Translations under genes and position numbers: made by a program
Shown here: positions 7,122 through 13,939 of the stretch, in pieces
Layout: the number at the start of each line of letters is the position of its first letter
Position numbering within the stretch: the first letter of the stretch is position 1
NCBI GenBank assembly: GCA_964464385.1
Contig: CAYXFZ010000064.1
Location: forward strand, 1 to 14,951
DNA length: 14,951 bases
Source: CAYXFZ01 sp964464385
Lineage (GTDB): Bacteria; Planctomycetota; UBA1135
Direction: 5' to 3'
The notes under the pieces: generated by a model
Database searches by the model: none
Seen by the model: the letters and a program-made list of their open reading frames with translations, nothing else
What the model was told of the DNA's origin: nothing

Positions 7122-8672
7122 ATGGGTTTGCTTCCCCTTCTCCTGTTCTTGCCAACTCTGCAAGAACCCTCTCTGAAGGATCTCTTTGACGCTCAGCTGG
7201 GCCCTCTGCGGGCCGAGCAACAGGCCGATGGTTCGTATGGCTCCCTTTTGGACACGGCCAACGTCGTCCTAGGCATGGCCTTGTCCCCCCGGGCCTACCG
7301 CGAGGACGATGGTCCCTTTGTGCGGGACGCCGTCCTTTTTCTCTTGCAGGACAATCCTCCCGCCAACCCGCAGGAGGCTAGGGCCATGGCACTGGCACTG
7401 GAGGCCGTGGCCGCCCAGCGCTATGCCGCCAAAATCCAAGCTTTGCGCCAAGACTTGCGTCTGGTGCCCATGCCCAAGGAAGTGAATCCGGCCTCTTTCT
7501 TACTGGCCTTGCGCCCCAAGGCCCCTTTAAGCGTGCGGGCCCAAGCCATAGCCCAGGCCGGACTGGCCTTGCGCAGGAGCAGGGCCGACACCTCCTCCCT
7601 CGCCCCCTCGGATGAACAATTGCGCCATGCCTACACCGCTGGTGCACGCTTTTTGCTTGCGCAGCGCGGCAAGAGTGGAGTTTGGGAAATCTTTGGCAAA
7701 CCAGAACCTGGGATCTCAGCGCTTTGCGCGCGCGCGCTCTTGGGAAACGAGGACAAGGATTCTCATGAGGCTGCGTTCGCAACCTTGGATTGGTTGACCA
7801 GCATTCAAAAAGAAGATGGCTCCATTCATGGCGGATCGCTTCCCGTCTATTCCACATCGGTTGCCATTCGGGCCCTAGCGACGGGCCGCCGCCCCCAAGA
7901 TCGCGGGAGCATTGCCCGTGCCGTTGGCTTTCTGCGTCAGATCCAAACCGATGAAAGCGAAGGCTATTCAGAAAGCGACCGCTACTACGGTGGCATAGGT
8001 TATGGCGGCGACTTGCGGCCGGATCTGTCCAATCTTCACCTCGCCTTGCAGGCCCTGCATGAAACGGGAACCGAGGGCACGGATCCGGCCTTTCAACGCG
8101 CCATGGTCTTCCTCCAGCGCGTACAAAACCGGAGCGAATCCAATCCGCAAACTTGGCATCGCATTGGTGATGATGCCCCAGTCCGGGCGGGCAATGATGG
8201 CGGCGGCACCTACATGCCGGGGGATTCCCCAGCGGGCTACGACACGGCCGCTGACGGTTCTCTGACAGCCCGATCCTATGGCTCCATGACCTATGCCCTG
8301 CTCAAGTGTTATCTCTTCGCCGGCCTGGAGCGCGAGGATCCCCGCTTGCAGGCCGCCCACGCTTGGATCTCCCGCCATTGGACCCTGGAAGTCAACCCAG
8401 GCTTTGATTCCCTGCGGGATCCGCGCGCCGCATTCCAAGGCTATTACTACTACCTGCTTTCCGTTGCCGATGCTCTCGCTATGCTGAATGAAGAAACCAT
8501 CACTGCCGCCGACGGAACTCGCCACCACTGGCGCAACGAATTGCGCCACAAACTTCTTCAGCTTCAGAAAGAGGATGGTTCTTGGCTCAACCAGGATGCT
8601 CCTCGATGGTGGGAGGGCAATCCCGTGCTGTGCACGGCCTATGCCCTCAATGCCCTGCAGGCCACAAACTAG
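7122..8672 (+). CDS. Exported prenyltransferase/squalene-oxidase-repeat protein
   Basis: The 516-residue protein starts with a Leu-rich hydrophobic stretch (residues 2-12) that is probably a short signal peptide. The remainder consists of alpha/alpha repeats of the squalene-hopene-cyclase superfamily. QW-like segments are visible as QQADGSYGS near residue 34, QKEDGSIHGG in the middle, and QKEDGSWLNQDAP near the C-terminus, each followed by a helix with a (T/S)xxA pattern. I see no DXDD motif, which cyclases of the squalene-hopene type need for substrate protonation, so enzymatic cyclisation is unlikely. Such proteins are frequent in planctomycetes, with unknown roles. The Gly/Tyr-rich stretch RYYGGIGYGGD lies in an insertion between repeats. 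The stop codon overlaps that of the convergent signal peptidase gene (CTAG), and no hopanoid-synthesis gene is adjacent. Confidence 0.85.
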   Translation: MGLLPLLLFLPTLQEPSLKDLFDAQLGPLRAEQQADGSYGSLLDTANVVLGMALSPRAYREDDGPFVRDAVLFLLQDNPPANPQEARAMALALEAVAAQRYAAKIQALRQDLRLVPMPKEVNPASFLLALRPKAPLSVRAQAIAQAGLALRRSRADTSSLAPSDEQLRHAYTAGARFLLAQRGKSGVWEIFGKPEPGISALCARALLGNEDKDSHEAAFATLDWLTSIQKEDGSIHGGSLPVYSTSVAIRALATGRRPQDRGSIARAVGFLRQIQTDESEGYSESDRYYGGIGYGGDLRPDLSNLHLALQALHETGTEGTDPAFQRAMVFLQRVQNRSESNPQTWHRIGDDAPVRAGNDGGGTYMPGDSPAGYDTAADGSLTARSYGSMTYALLKCYLFAGLEREDPRLQAAHAWISRHWTLEVNPGFDSLRDPRAAFQGYYYYLLSVADALAMLNEETITAADGTRHHWRNELRHKLLQLQKEDGSWLNQDAPRWWEGNPVLCTAYALNALQATN

Positions 8673-9160
8673 CCCAGAAGCGGACCGATCAATAGGCGTA
8701 GGGGAACGGGGCCAAGGCGGCGTGAGTCGTAAGAAACTTTGGCGTGGTCCCCGAGGGCATAGAAGCAATCGGCCGGCACCCGAACGGACAGGCGAAAGTC
8801 TGTTTCGATGGCTCCCTCGGGGAGGGTCACCAATCGACCGTTCACGCGCAACTTGCCCGCTGCAAAGCGAAGTTCATCCCCGGGCAGACCCACGATTCGC
8901 TTCACATAGCGGTGGCCCGGTTCCGTGGGCGCATGAAAAACCACCAATTCGCCCCTTTGTGGAACATACCAGCCGAAAGGCAGGGCTTGATAGAGCACGG
9001 TTTGACCATTTTCCAGGGTGGGCTCCATGGAAGCACCACGCACCGGGGCGACATGCAGGGTGCCCAGGACGGGCAAAGCCAGGGCCAAAAGGACAAAACT
9101 CGCCTGACGCCCCCACCATGGAGAGGGGGAACGCCGGACGGGAGGAACGAAGGCAGGCAC
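8669..9160 (-). CDS. lepB: Signal peptidase I (short form)
   Basis: Type I signal peptidase is a membrane-anchored Ser/Lys protease that removes signal peptides outside the inner membrane. The 163-residue product has one transmembrane segment at about 20-38, box B with the catalytic serine (GASMEPTL, S44), box D with the catalytic lysine (RYVKRIVGLPGD, K87), and box E (ALGDHAKVSYDSRRLGPV). It is near the lower size limit for active enzymes, with only a small non-catalytic domain. Start: GTG at 9160, with AAAGGA close upstream; no ATG fits. It could process the many exported proteins encoded here. It stands alone, divergent from the glycosyltransferase operon (91 bases between starts, no clear promoter seen) and overlapping the stop of the repeat protein at 8669-8672. 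Confidence 0.92.
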   Translation of the reverse strand: MPAFVPPVRRSPSPWWGRQASFVLLALALPVLGTLHVAPVRGASMEPTLENGQTVLYQALPFGWYVPQRGELVVFHAPTEPGHRYVKRIVGLPGDELRFAAGKLRVNGRLVTLPEGAIETDFRLSVRVPADCFYALGDHAKVSYDSRRLGPVPLRLLIGPLLG

Positions 9161-9250
9161 GTTCCTTTATCGGTCCGGGGGATGCCTCCGCTTGAGTGGG
9201 CATGGGGATGGACTTGTGGGGGGCCCGCAGGAGGTGGACAATGGGGGAAA

Positions 9251-9988
9251 ATGCCGGCTTCGCCCCTTCTGAGCGTGGTGGTTCCTGTCTTCGATGAGCA
9301 GGACAATTTGGCCGACCTCGTTGCCGAGGTGCGGAAGGCCTTGGACTCGGCCAACATCCTCTTCGAACTCATTCTGGTGGACGATGGATCGCGTGATGAT
9401 TCTTGGCAAGTGATTGCCCAGGAGGCCACGCAGGACCCTCGAGTGCGGGGCCTGCGTCTGAAAAAGAATTGTGGCCAAAGCTCGGCCACAGTCGCTGGCT
9501 TTGGGGCTGCCCGAGGTGCCTGGGTCGCGACCCTAGACGGAGATCTGCAGAACGATCCGGCCGATCTTCCGCGCTTGTTGCAGCGTGGCCAGGAGGAGGG
9601 CGCGGACGTGGTCTTGGGTTGGCGTGAGAAACGGCACGACTCCTTTCTGCGCCGCCTCTCCTCACAAATCGCCAACAGTTATCGGCGCGGCATGACGGGA
9701 GACAACACCAAGGACACCGGTTGCTCGCTCAAGGTGTTCCGGGCCGAAGCTCTACAGAACATCCCGTATTTTAACGGCATGCATCGCTACTTGCCAACCT
9801 TGGTGCAATTGCATGGCAATCTTCGCGTCTTGCAAGAACCCGTCCACCATCGTCCGCGAACGCGCGGTGTTTCCAAATATGGTGTGTGGAATCGGCTTTG
9901 GGTCGGCTTGGCCGATGTGCGTGGAGTTCGCTGGCTACAAGCGCGGAGACTGGGTCACGAAGTTGCCGAGGAGACCCACCATGCCTGA
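9251..9988 (+). CDS. GT2-family glycosyltransferase (polyprenyl-phosphate type)
   Basis: The 245-residue protein is a GT-A-fold family 2 transferase resembling dolichol- or undecaprenyl-phosphate sugar transferases (DPM1/ArnC group). Motifs: SVVVPVFDEQDN at 8-19, LILVDDGSRDDS at 40-51, the metal/nucleotide DGD at 96-98 within ATLDGDLQNDPADLP, and DTGCSLKVFR. A final NRLWVGLADVRGVRWL segment is typical of members paired with LAB_N proteins. There is no C-terminal membrane hairpin as in ArnC, so it is probably soluble and recruited by the LAB_N partner overlapping its 3' end. Likely reaction: transfer of a sugar from a nucleotide donor to a polyprenyl phosphate at the cytoplasmic face; donor unknown. 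Start: ATG 9251 with GGGGGA just upstream. A stronger AGGAGG (9229-9234) is better placed for a different ATG at 9241 that opens an 18-codon frame. Confidence 0.9.
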   Translation: MPASPLLSVVVPVFDEQDNLADLVAEVRKALDSANILFELILVDDGSRDDSWQVIAQEATQDPRVRGLRLKKNCGQSSATVAGFGAARGAWVATLDGDLQNDPADLPRLLQRGQEEGADVVLGWREKRHDSFLRRLSSQIANSYRRGMTGDNTKDTGCSLKVFRAEALQNIPYFNGMHRYLPTLVQLHGNLRVLQEPVHHRPRTRGVSKYGVWNRLWVGLADVRGVRWLQARRLGHEVAEETHHA

Positions 9989-10301
9989 ATTCCTGCGCCA
10001 ATGGTTGGATCAAATTGGCACCAATCTCGGCCCTCTGGTCATTCTGGGACTGATCGGGCAAGCCGTCTTCATGTGCCGCTTCCTGGTGCAATGGATTGCC
10101 AGCGAACGAGCCGGGCGAAGTGTCATGCCGACGGCCTTCTGGTGGCTTTCTCTGGCTGGCGCCGGCCTGCTCTTGAGTTATGCCATCCTCAAGGCCGACC
10201 CCGTGTTCATTTTAGGTCAAAGTTTGGGCTTCATGATTTATGTTCGCAACTTGGTTCTCATCCACCGCAACAACGACAAGGACCATGCCCTCGGTGGCTG
10301 A
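9981..10301 (+). CDS. LAB_N (lipid A biosynthesis N-terminal) domain membrane protein
   Basis: The 106-residue integral membrane protein consists of the LAB_N domain (named for its fusion to LpxB in some bacteria). It has about three helices, with conserved stretches GQAVFMCRFLVQW, a nearby SERAGRS, PTAFWWLSLAGA, and DPVFILGQSLGFMIYVRNL. Stand-alone LAB_N proteins usually sit next to GT2 polyprenyl-phosphate transferases, as here, and probably form the membrane partner or lipid carrier handler of that enzyme; no reaction is proven. Start: ATG 9981 overlapping the last eight bases of the transferase gene, with GAGGAG about seven bases upstream. The 3' end overlaps the next gene by 17 bases. 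lpxB lies over 3 kb away and has an unrelated N-terminal extension rather than this domain. Confidence 0.93.
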   Translation: MPEFLRQWLDQIGTNLGPLVILGLIGQAVFMCRFLVQWIASERAGRSVMPTAFWWLSLAGAGLLLSYAILKADPVFILGQSLGFMIYVRNLVLIHRNNDKDHALGG

Positions 10302-11013
10302 CGCAGAGACTCTGCATGCTACTGGTGGCACGGTCGTCATCAAGGATGAGCCCGGAACACTCCTCTTTCGGGCCCCTTGCGCGGCGGATGATGCTTGGTG
10401 GAAGCTCTATCGCAACCCACCGCAACGTCGTTTCTTGGCCGCCTTCGCCCGGAGCCGGGCCAAACGCGAGGCCATTGCCTTGACCGCTCTGGCTGGCGCT
10501 GGAATTCCTGCGGCGCACCCTTTGGGTTGGGATGAGCATCGCCAAGGCGGGTGCTTGCATGCCTCCCTTCTGGTGACACGCAATGAACCCGGCCAGGATC
10601 TTCGCTCGCTTCTACGTCAACCCGGAACCTCCGAGCAGCGCCATACCCTCCTGCAGGCTGCCGGTGCCGCCGCTCGGCAACTTCACGATGCCGGATTTGG
10701 ACACTTTCGCATGCAGCTCCGCAATTTGTTGGCACACGGTGATCCACCCCAATGCGCTTGGTTGGATGCCCCCTACCTCTTGCAATGGCCAAACTCGGCG
10801 CCTCGCCCGGTTCGTTCCCTCGATTTGGTGGATTTGGCAGGACAGGACAGCCAGCTTACCTCAGAAGAGGCCGCCACCCTCTTAGCAGCCTACGCCCAGG
10901 AGGATCAGGCCCCGCTGACCTTTGCCCAACTGCGCACCCGCCCTCGCCTAGCGCAAAAATTCCGCCGCATCGGGTATTACTTGCTCGGTCTCGCCACCTG
11001 CCGCCGCCCATGA
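10285..11013 (+). CDS. WaaP/Kdo-kinase-like protein with altered catalytic loop
   Basis: The 242-residue protein resembles the lipopolysaccharide kinase (WaaP/KdkA, RIO-like) superfamily. It has a beta-3 Lys in WWKLYRNP (K40), an alpha-C Glu in KREAIAL (E62), the helix ARQLHDAGF, the catalytic loop GHFRMQLRNLLA, and a DFG-equivalent Asp in AWLDAPYL (D161). In active kinases the loop reads H-x-D-x4-N. Here it reads H140-F-R142-x4-N147, so the catalytic Asp is replaced by Arg while the Lys, Asn and metal-binding Asp remain. It may be a pseudokinase, or use a different base. Operon context suggests action on a lipid or sugar made by the upstream GT2/LAB_N pair. Start: ATG 10285 with AGGA nearby, inside the previous gene; the stop shares ATGA with the methyltransferase start. 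Confidence 0.72.
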   Translation: MPSVADAETLHATGGTVVIKDEPGTLLFRAPCAADDAWWKLYRNPPQRRFLAAFARSRAKREAIALTALAGAGIPAAHPLGWDEHRQGGCLHASLLVTRNEPGQDLRSLLRQPGTSEQRHTLLQAAGAAARQLHDAGFGHFRMQLRNLLAHGDPPQCAWLDAPYLLQWPNSAPRPVRSLDLVDLAGQDSQLTSEEAATLLAAYAQEDQAPLTFAQLRTRPRLAQKFRRIGYYLLGLATCRRP

Positions 11014-11657
11014 CTCGACCCGATCGACTCCTCGCCTACGCTTCGAAAGAGGGGGCCACCGAATATCTTGAAGAATACGAGAAATCTCATCGGCGCCTTT
11101 CGGATCGTCGTGAGCGGAAATTGCTCCAGGAGTTTCAAGAAATCATGGGCACCCCTGACCTAGTTTTGGACCTCCCCTGTGGCTGGGGCCGCTACCTTCC
11201 CGCCTTCCGCGCCCAAGGCGCTCGAATCCTGCAATCGGATTGGAGTGGTGCCATGTTGGCCCTGGGTCAGAAATTGTTTGGCCCGGATTCCTCCTTGGGT
11301 CGCTTCCGGTCCTTGGGAGATTGCATTCCATTGCCGGACCAAAGTGTTGAATTGAGTTTCTCCATGCGTCTCAACCACCACCTCAAGGATCAGGATCTGC
11401 GGGAGCGCCACTTGGCGGAGCTGTTCCGAGTCTCTTCTCATTGGGCCGTGTTTACTTATTTTGACCACGCATCGCTCAAGGCGCGCGTCAGGCGCTGGCG
11501 TCGAGCCCTAGGCTCCGACAAGCGGGAAAAGTTCACCTTATCCCGTGCTCGAGTCCAGCAACTCGCCAAGACATCAGGTTGGCGAATCCGCCAGGATCCC
11601 TTGCTCTTCGCGGTCGGTTCCGGCCACCGCTTGGTGTTGGCAGAAAAGATGGACTAA
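11010..11657 (+). CDS. Class I SAM-dependent methyltransferase
   Basis: The 215-residue cytosolic protein has a Rossmann-type methyltransferase core: motif I VLDLPCGWGRYLP at 52-64, the acidic residue ending strand two (QSDWS, D77), CIPLPDQSVELSFSMRLNHHL around motifs post-I/II, and a strand ending AVFTYFDH. It belongs to the broad Methyltransf_11/25 type; substrate is not apparent from sequence. The N-terminal 45 residues form a helical, highly charged cap, and the middle has an Arg-rich helix (KARVRRWRRAL). The ATG overlaps the preceding stop (ATGA), the fourth gene in a tightly overlapping set, so it probably methylates a sugar or lipid intermediate of that pathway. Its stop overlaps the stop of convergent queF (CTAA). 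The frame is open upstream to 10752, inside the kinase gene; that longer form is rejected. Confidence 0.85.
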   Translation: MTRPDRLLAYASKEGATEYLEEYEKSHRRLSDRRERKLLQEFQEIMGTPDLVLDLPCGWGRYLPAFRAQGARILQSDWSGAMLALGQKLFGPDSSLGRFRSLGDCIPLPDQSVELSFSMRLNHHLKDQDLRERHLAELFRVSSHWAVFTYFDHASLKARVRRWRRALGSDKREKFTLSRARVQQLAKTSGWRIRQDPLLFAVGSGHRLVLAEKMD

Positions 11658-12031
11658 TCGCCCGACCAGGATCCCGCTCGCTCTCCGTGGCGCGCCGTGA
11701 TCGTAGTGGCCACGCCCCCACGAACATGAAAGGCACCGTGGACCTCCATCCAAAGCGGATCGCAAGCTTGTACCAAACGATCGGTAATGCGGTTGATCAC
11801 ATCCTCATGAAAATGCCCTTCGTTGCGAAAGGATTGCAAGTAAAGCTTGAATGATTTCAATTCGATGCACCGTGGCCCTGGCGAATAGCGCACGCGAATC
11901 GTGGCAAAATCGGGTTGCCCAGTCCGTGGACACACGCAGGTGAATTCCGGTGCCACGCTCTCGATGACATAGGAGCGACCCGGCCGTGGGTTCTCAAACG
12001 TCTCCAGGTCAAAATCCTCTGAGGTCGTTAT
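11654..12031 (-). CDS. queF: NADPH-dependent preQ0 reductase QueF, apparent ATA start
   Basis: QueF reduces the nitrile preQ0 to preQ1 in the synthesis of queuosine, a tRNA wobble base. Hallmarks: PEFTCVCPRTGQPDFA with the nucleophilic Cys (C34) and Asp (D41), the ELKSFKLYLQSFRNEG signature, FHED supplying substrate- and acid-binding residues, and PRGG-like HVRGGVATT near the end. At 125 residues it is a compact unimodular QueF. No ATG, GTG or TTG lies at the family's expected start. The frame has an ATA at 12031 preceded by a perfect GGAGG at a five-base spacing, giving a product starting (M)TTSEDFDLETF, as expected for the family. A TTG at 12097 without a ribosome-binding site would add 22 residues inside the upstream gene. 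A mini-ORF from the upstream stop ends in TAA overlapping this ATA. No other queuosine gene is present. Confidence 0.88.
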   Translation of the reverse strand: MTTSEDFDLETFENPRPGRSYVIESVAPEFTCVCPRTGQPDFATIRVRYSPGPRCIELKSFKLYLQSFRNEGHFHEDVINRITDRLVQACDPLWMEVHGAFHVRGGVATTITARHGERAGSWSGD

Positions 12032-12056
12032 GGGAACCTCCGCGAATGGGATCCGT

Positions 12057-12665
12057 TCATGGGTTGAGAATGAGGAATGCTTCGTCCTCCCATGCAATAA
12101 AAAGAGAACCCACCAGGCGTGTGGAGAATTGATTGCCCTCGGCCAAGTGGCGAGAACGCACTCCCTCGAGAGCAACGCGGCCACCCACACCGCGCCAAGT
12201 ATGGTGGCCCTTGGATCTCGTGCTCTCTCCAAATCGTTGATTGAATTTGTTGACCACCCGAGTGCGCAGGCCGCGCGCGGTTTCCTCCAAGCGATCCACG
12301 CGAGCGAAGCCCTTGACCAAACGTCCGTCCTGAAACAAAAGGGCCAAGGTCGCCGGGGCGCCCTCCCATGTTTGATCCCGCCATACTTTCCAATCCAAGG
12401 AAGGATTGGCGGCCAGCAAGGATCCCAAATGGCGGACCATGGGGTCCACCAAGGTCGTACCTCCCTCTGTTTGCGGAAAAGCGTCCAAAAAGGATGCGTC
12501 GGAAGGGGGCCCTAGGCGCTCCTCTGCCAAACGGCTGTCATCTCCCCAAGCGAAACCCAAGCACCCATTCAGGGGGACGGAGGGCGGAGGGAGCGCCTCA
12601 GGAGCACATGCCCCCCAAAGGAGGGCAATGAGGCCCAACACGGACAGCTTCTGGTGTCTCCACAT
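12057..12665 (-). CDS. Predicted lipoprotein, unknown function
   Basis: The 202-residue protein opens with a basic residue pair and a hydrophobic stretch ending in ALLWGAC, which fits a lipoprotein signal with C20 as the lipidated residue; Trp at -3 is unusual, but Gly-Ala before Cys is normal. The mature part follows a Pro-rich linker (APEALPPPSVPLNG) and begins GFAWGDDSRLAEERLGPPSD, a pattern like small SmpA/OmlA-style or calcium-free envelope lipoproteins, though I cannot assign a family. The remainder alternates charged helices and strands. Start: ATG 12665 is favoured for signal geometry; the frame extends upstream, where GGAGG sits near a TTG. It precedes queF by 25 bases and is probably co-transcribed with it, and diverges from the RCC1 gene with 56 bases between starts. 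Confidence 0.7.
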   Translation of the reverse strand: MWRHQKLSVLGLIALLWGACAPEALPPPSVPLNGCLGFAWGDDSRLAEERLGPPSDASFLDAFPQTEGGTTLVDPMVRHLGSLLAANPSLDWKVWRDQTWEGAPATLALLFQDGRLVKGFARVDRLEETARGLRTRVVNKFNQRFGESTRSKGHHTWRGVGGRVALEGVRSRHLAEGNQFSTRLVGSLFIAWEDEAFLILNP

Positions 12666-12721
12666 GCCCAAAACTCTACTCAATTCCTCCACCCTGGCTA
12701 CCATGCGGGATAAAGTAGGGA

Positions 12722-13939
12722 ATGGAAAAGTCGCTCCACCGCGCCTGGGGGTCCTGGTTGCCTGTAGCCCTCATTTTGGCCCTGCTCACTCCTGTTCTCT
12801 CGGGTCAGGGCAAATACCTGGAATCTTGGGGCAGTGATGCTTTTGGTCTGATCTCCGGGACTCCCGGCCAAGGTGATTTCCTCCAAATCGCCGCCGGAAG
12901 TCAACATTCTTTGGCCGTGTTGGCGGATGGCTCCATTTTGTCCTGGGGAAGTGACCTCAATAACCAAGTCTCCAGTTCCCCTACCGGGCAAGATTTCAGT
13001 TTGGTCGCAGGCGGGGGTGCTCATTCTCTCGCCCTGAAAACGGATGGATCCCTCTTCTCCTGGGGAAATGATTTTTCAGGACAGGTGTCCAACACGCCCA
13101 TCGGAAACAACTTCATCCAAATCGCTGCCGGCGGCAGTCACTCTTTAGCTCTGAAGTCGGATGGTAGTTTGGCCTCTTGGGGTGCGGATGGAACGGGCCA
13201 AGTTTCCAACACTCCCACGGGCAACAATTTCGTTCAAGTTGCAGCGGGGGGCGGATATTCCATTGCCCTGAAGTCCGACGGTTCTTTGGTGGCGTGGGGG
13301 GCCGATTCCTCCGGCCAGATAGCCAACGCGCCGACGGGACAGGACTTCACTGCCCTTGCCAGTGGCTGGGACCACGGGCTTGCCCTGAAAAAGGATGCTT
13401 CCATTTTGGCTTGGGGTAGCGACTCCAATGGACAAGTTTCCAACACTCCCAAAGGAAATGACTTTGTGCAAGTGGCGGGCGGAGATTTCCATTCCTTGGC
13501 TTTGCGTATGGACGGCACCATTGCCGCCTGGGGGTCCGACTCCAATAGCCAGGTTTCCGACACCCCCAAGCGCATGGGGTTTGCGCAAATTGCCGCCGGC
13601 GTGGACCACACTTTGGGCCTGGAAGAAGGGCCCGTCCTCGGTGTTACGAATCTGGTGAGTGGCAGAATGGCGACCCTTGTTGTTGCCAACTCCACCCCAG
13701 CACGCAATGCTTGGATTGCCTACTCCATGACCGGCCCGGGGCCCGAAACTTCCCCGTGGGGCTCCCTTTCCCTTTCCAGACCATTTTTGCCCCTACCCCC
13801 TGCCCGGGCCAATCAATTTGGCACGGCCCGCCTTTTCTTACCGCTCCCTCCCGGCTCCAGCAACCGCATGCTTTGGATCCAGGCCCTGGACTGGGCCTCC
13901 GGCCGCCTGACCAATCCTCTGGCTGTCGCCATTCAGTGA
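12722..13939 (+). CDS. Secreted RCC1/BLIP-II-type beta-propeller protein
   Basis: The 405-residue protein has a signal peptide (hydrophobic core at about 14-27, cleavage near LSG-QG), then seven RCC1-like blades. Each unit follows HSLALKxDGSxxSWGxD, then xxxQVSNTPxGxxFxQIAAGGx. Six complete 39-residue units span residues 62-295. A first half-unit (ESWGSDAF, about 34-61) is completed by a last strand (HTLGLEEG, 296-303), which would close a seven-bladed propeller by the usual split-blade arrangement. Residues 304-405 form a beta-rich C-terminal domain (VTNLVSGRMATLVVAN, then AYSMTGPG) of a kind found on many planctomycete secreted proteins, possibly for surface sorting. It probably binds protein ligands at the cell surface; the partner is unknown. 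Start: ATG with AGGG just upstream at short spacing. The stop overlaps the next gene (GTGA). Confidence 0.88.
   Translation: MEKSLHRAWGSWLPVALILALLTPVLSGQGKYLESWGSDAFGLISGTPGQGDFLQIAAGSQHSLAVLADGSILSWGSDLNNQVSSSPTGQDFSLVAGGGAHSLALKTDGSLFSWGNDFSGQVSNTPIGNNFIQIAAGGSHSLALKSDGSLASWGADGTGQVSNTPTGNNFVQVAAGGGYSIALKSDGSLVAWGADSSGQIANAPTGQDFTALASGWDHGLALKKDASILAWGSDSNGQVSNTPKGNDFVQVAGGDFHSLALRMDGTIAAWGSDSNSQVSDTPKRMGFAQIAAGVDHTLGLEEGPVLGVTNLVSGRMATLVVANSTPARNAWIAYSMTGPGPETSPWGSLSLSRPFLPLPPARANQFGTARLFLPLPPGSSNRMLWIQALDWASGRLTNPLAVAIQ
12905..13606 (+). repeat. Six tandem 117-bp coding repeats (RCC1 blades)
   Basis: Six in-frame units of exactly 117 bases begin at 12905, 13022, 13139, 13256, 13373 and 13490, each starting with the His/Tyr codon of the H-S-L-A-L strand. 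Middle units are most alike, sharing the Q-V-S-N-T-P segment, which suggests recent duplication or gene conversion among blades; outer units are more diverged. Confidence 0.85.

Noticed and set aside
7968..8768. 266-codon minus-strand frame opposite the squalene-cyclase-like repeats
   Set aside because: The plus-strand gene has QW-type repeats; the minus frame has no start signal and no known motif.
8488..9195. 235-codon plus-strand frame over the signal peptidase gene
   Set aside because: The minus strand here encodes signal peptidase I with both catalytic residues; the plus frame has no domain.
12030..12515. Plus-strand frame opposite the lipoprotein gene
   Set aside because: The minus-strand frame has a lipoprotein signal and operon position with queF; the plus frame has none of this.
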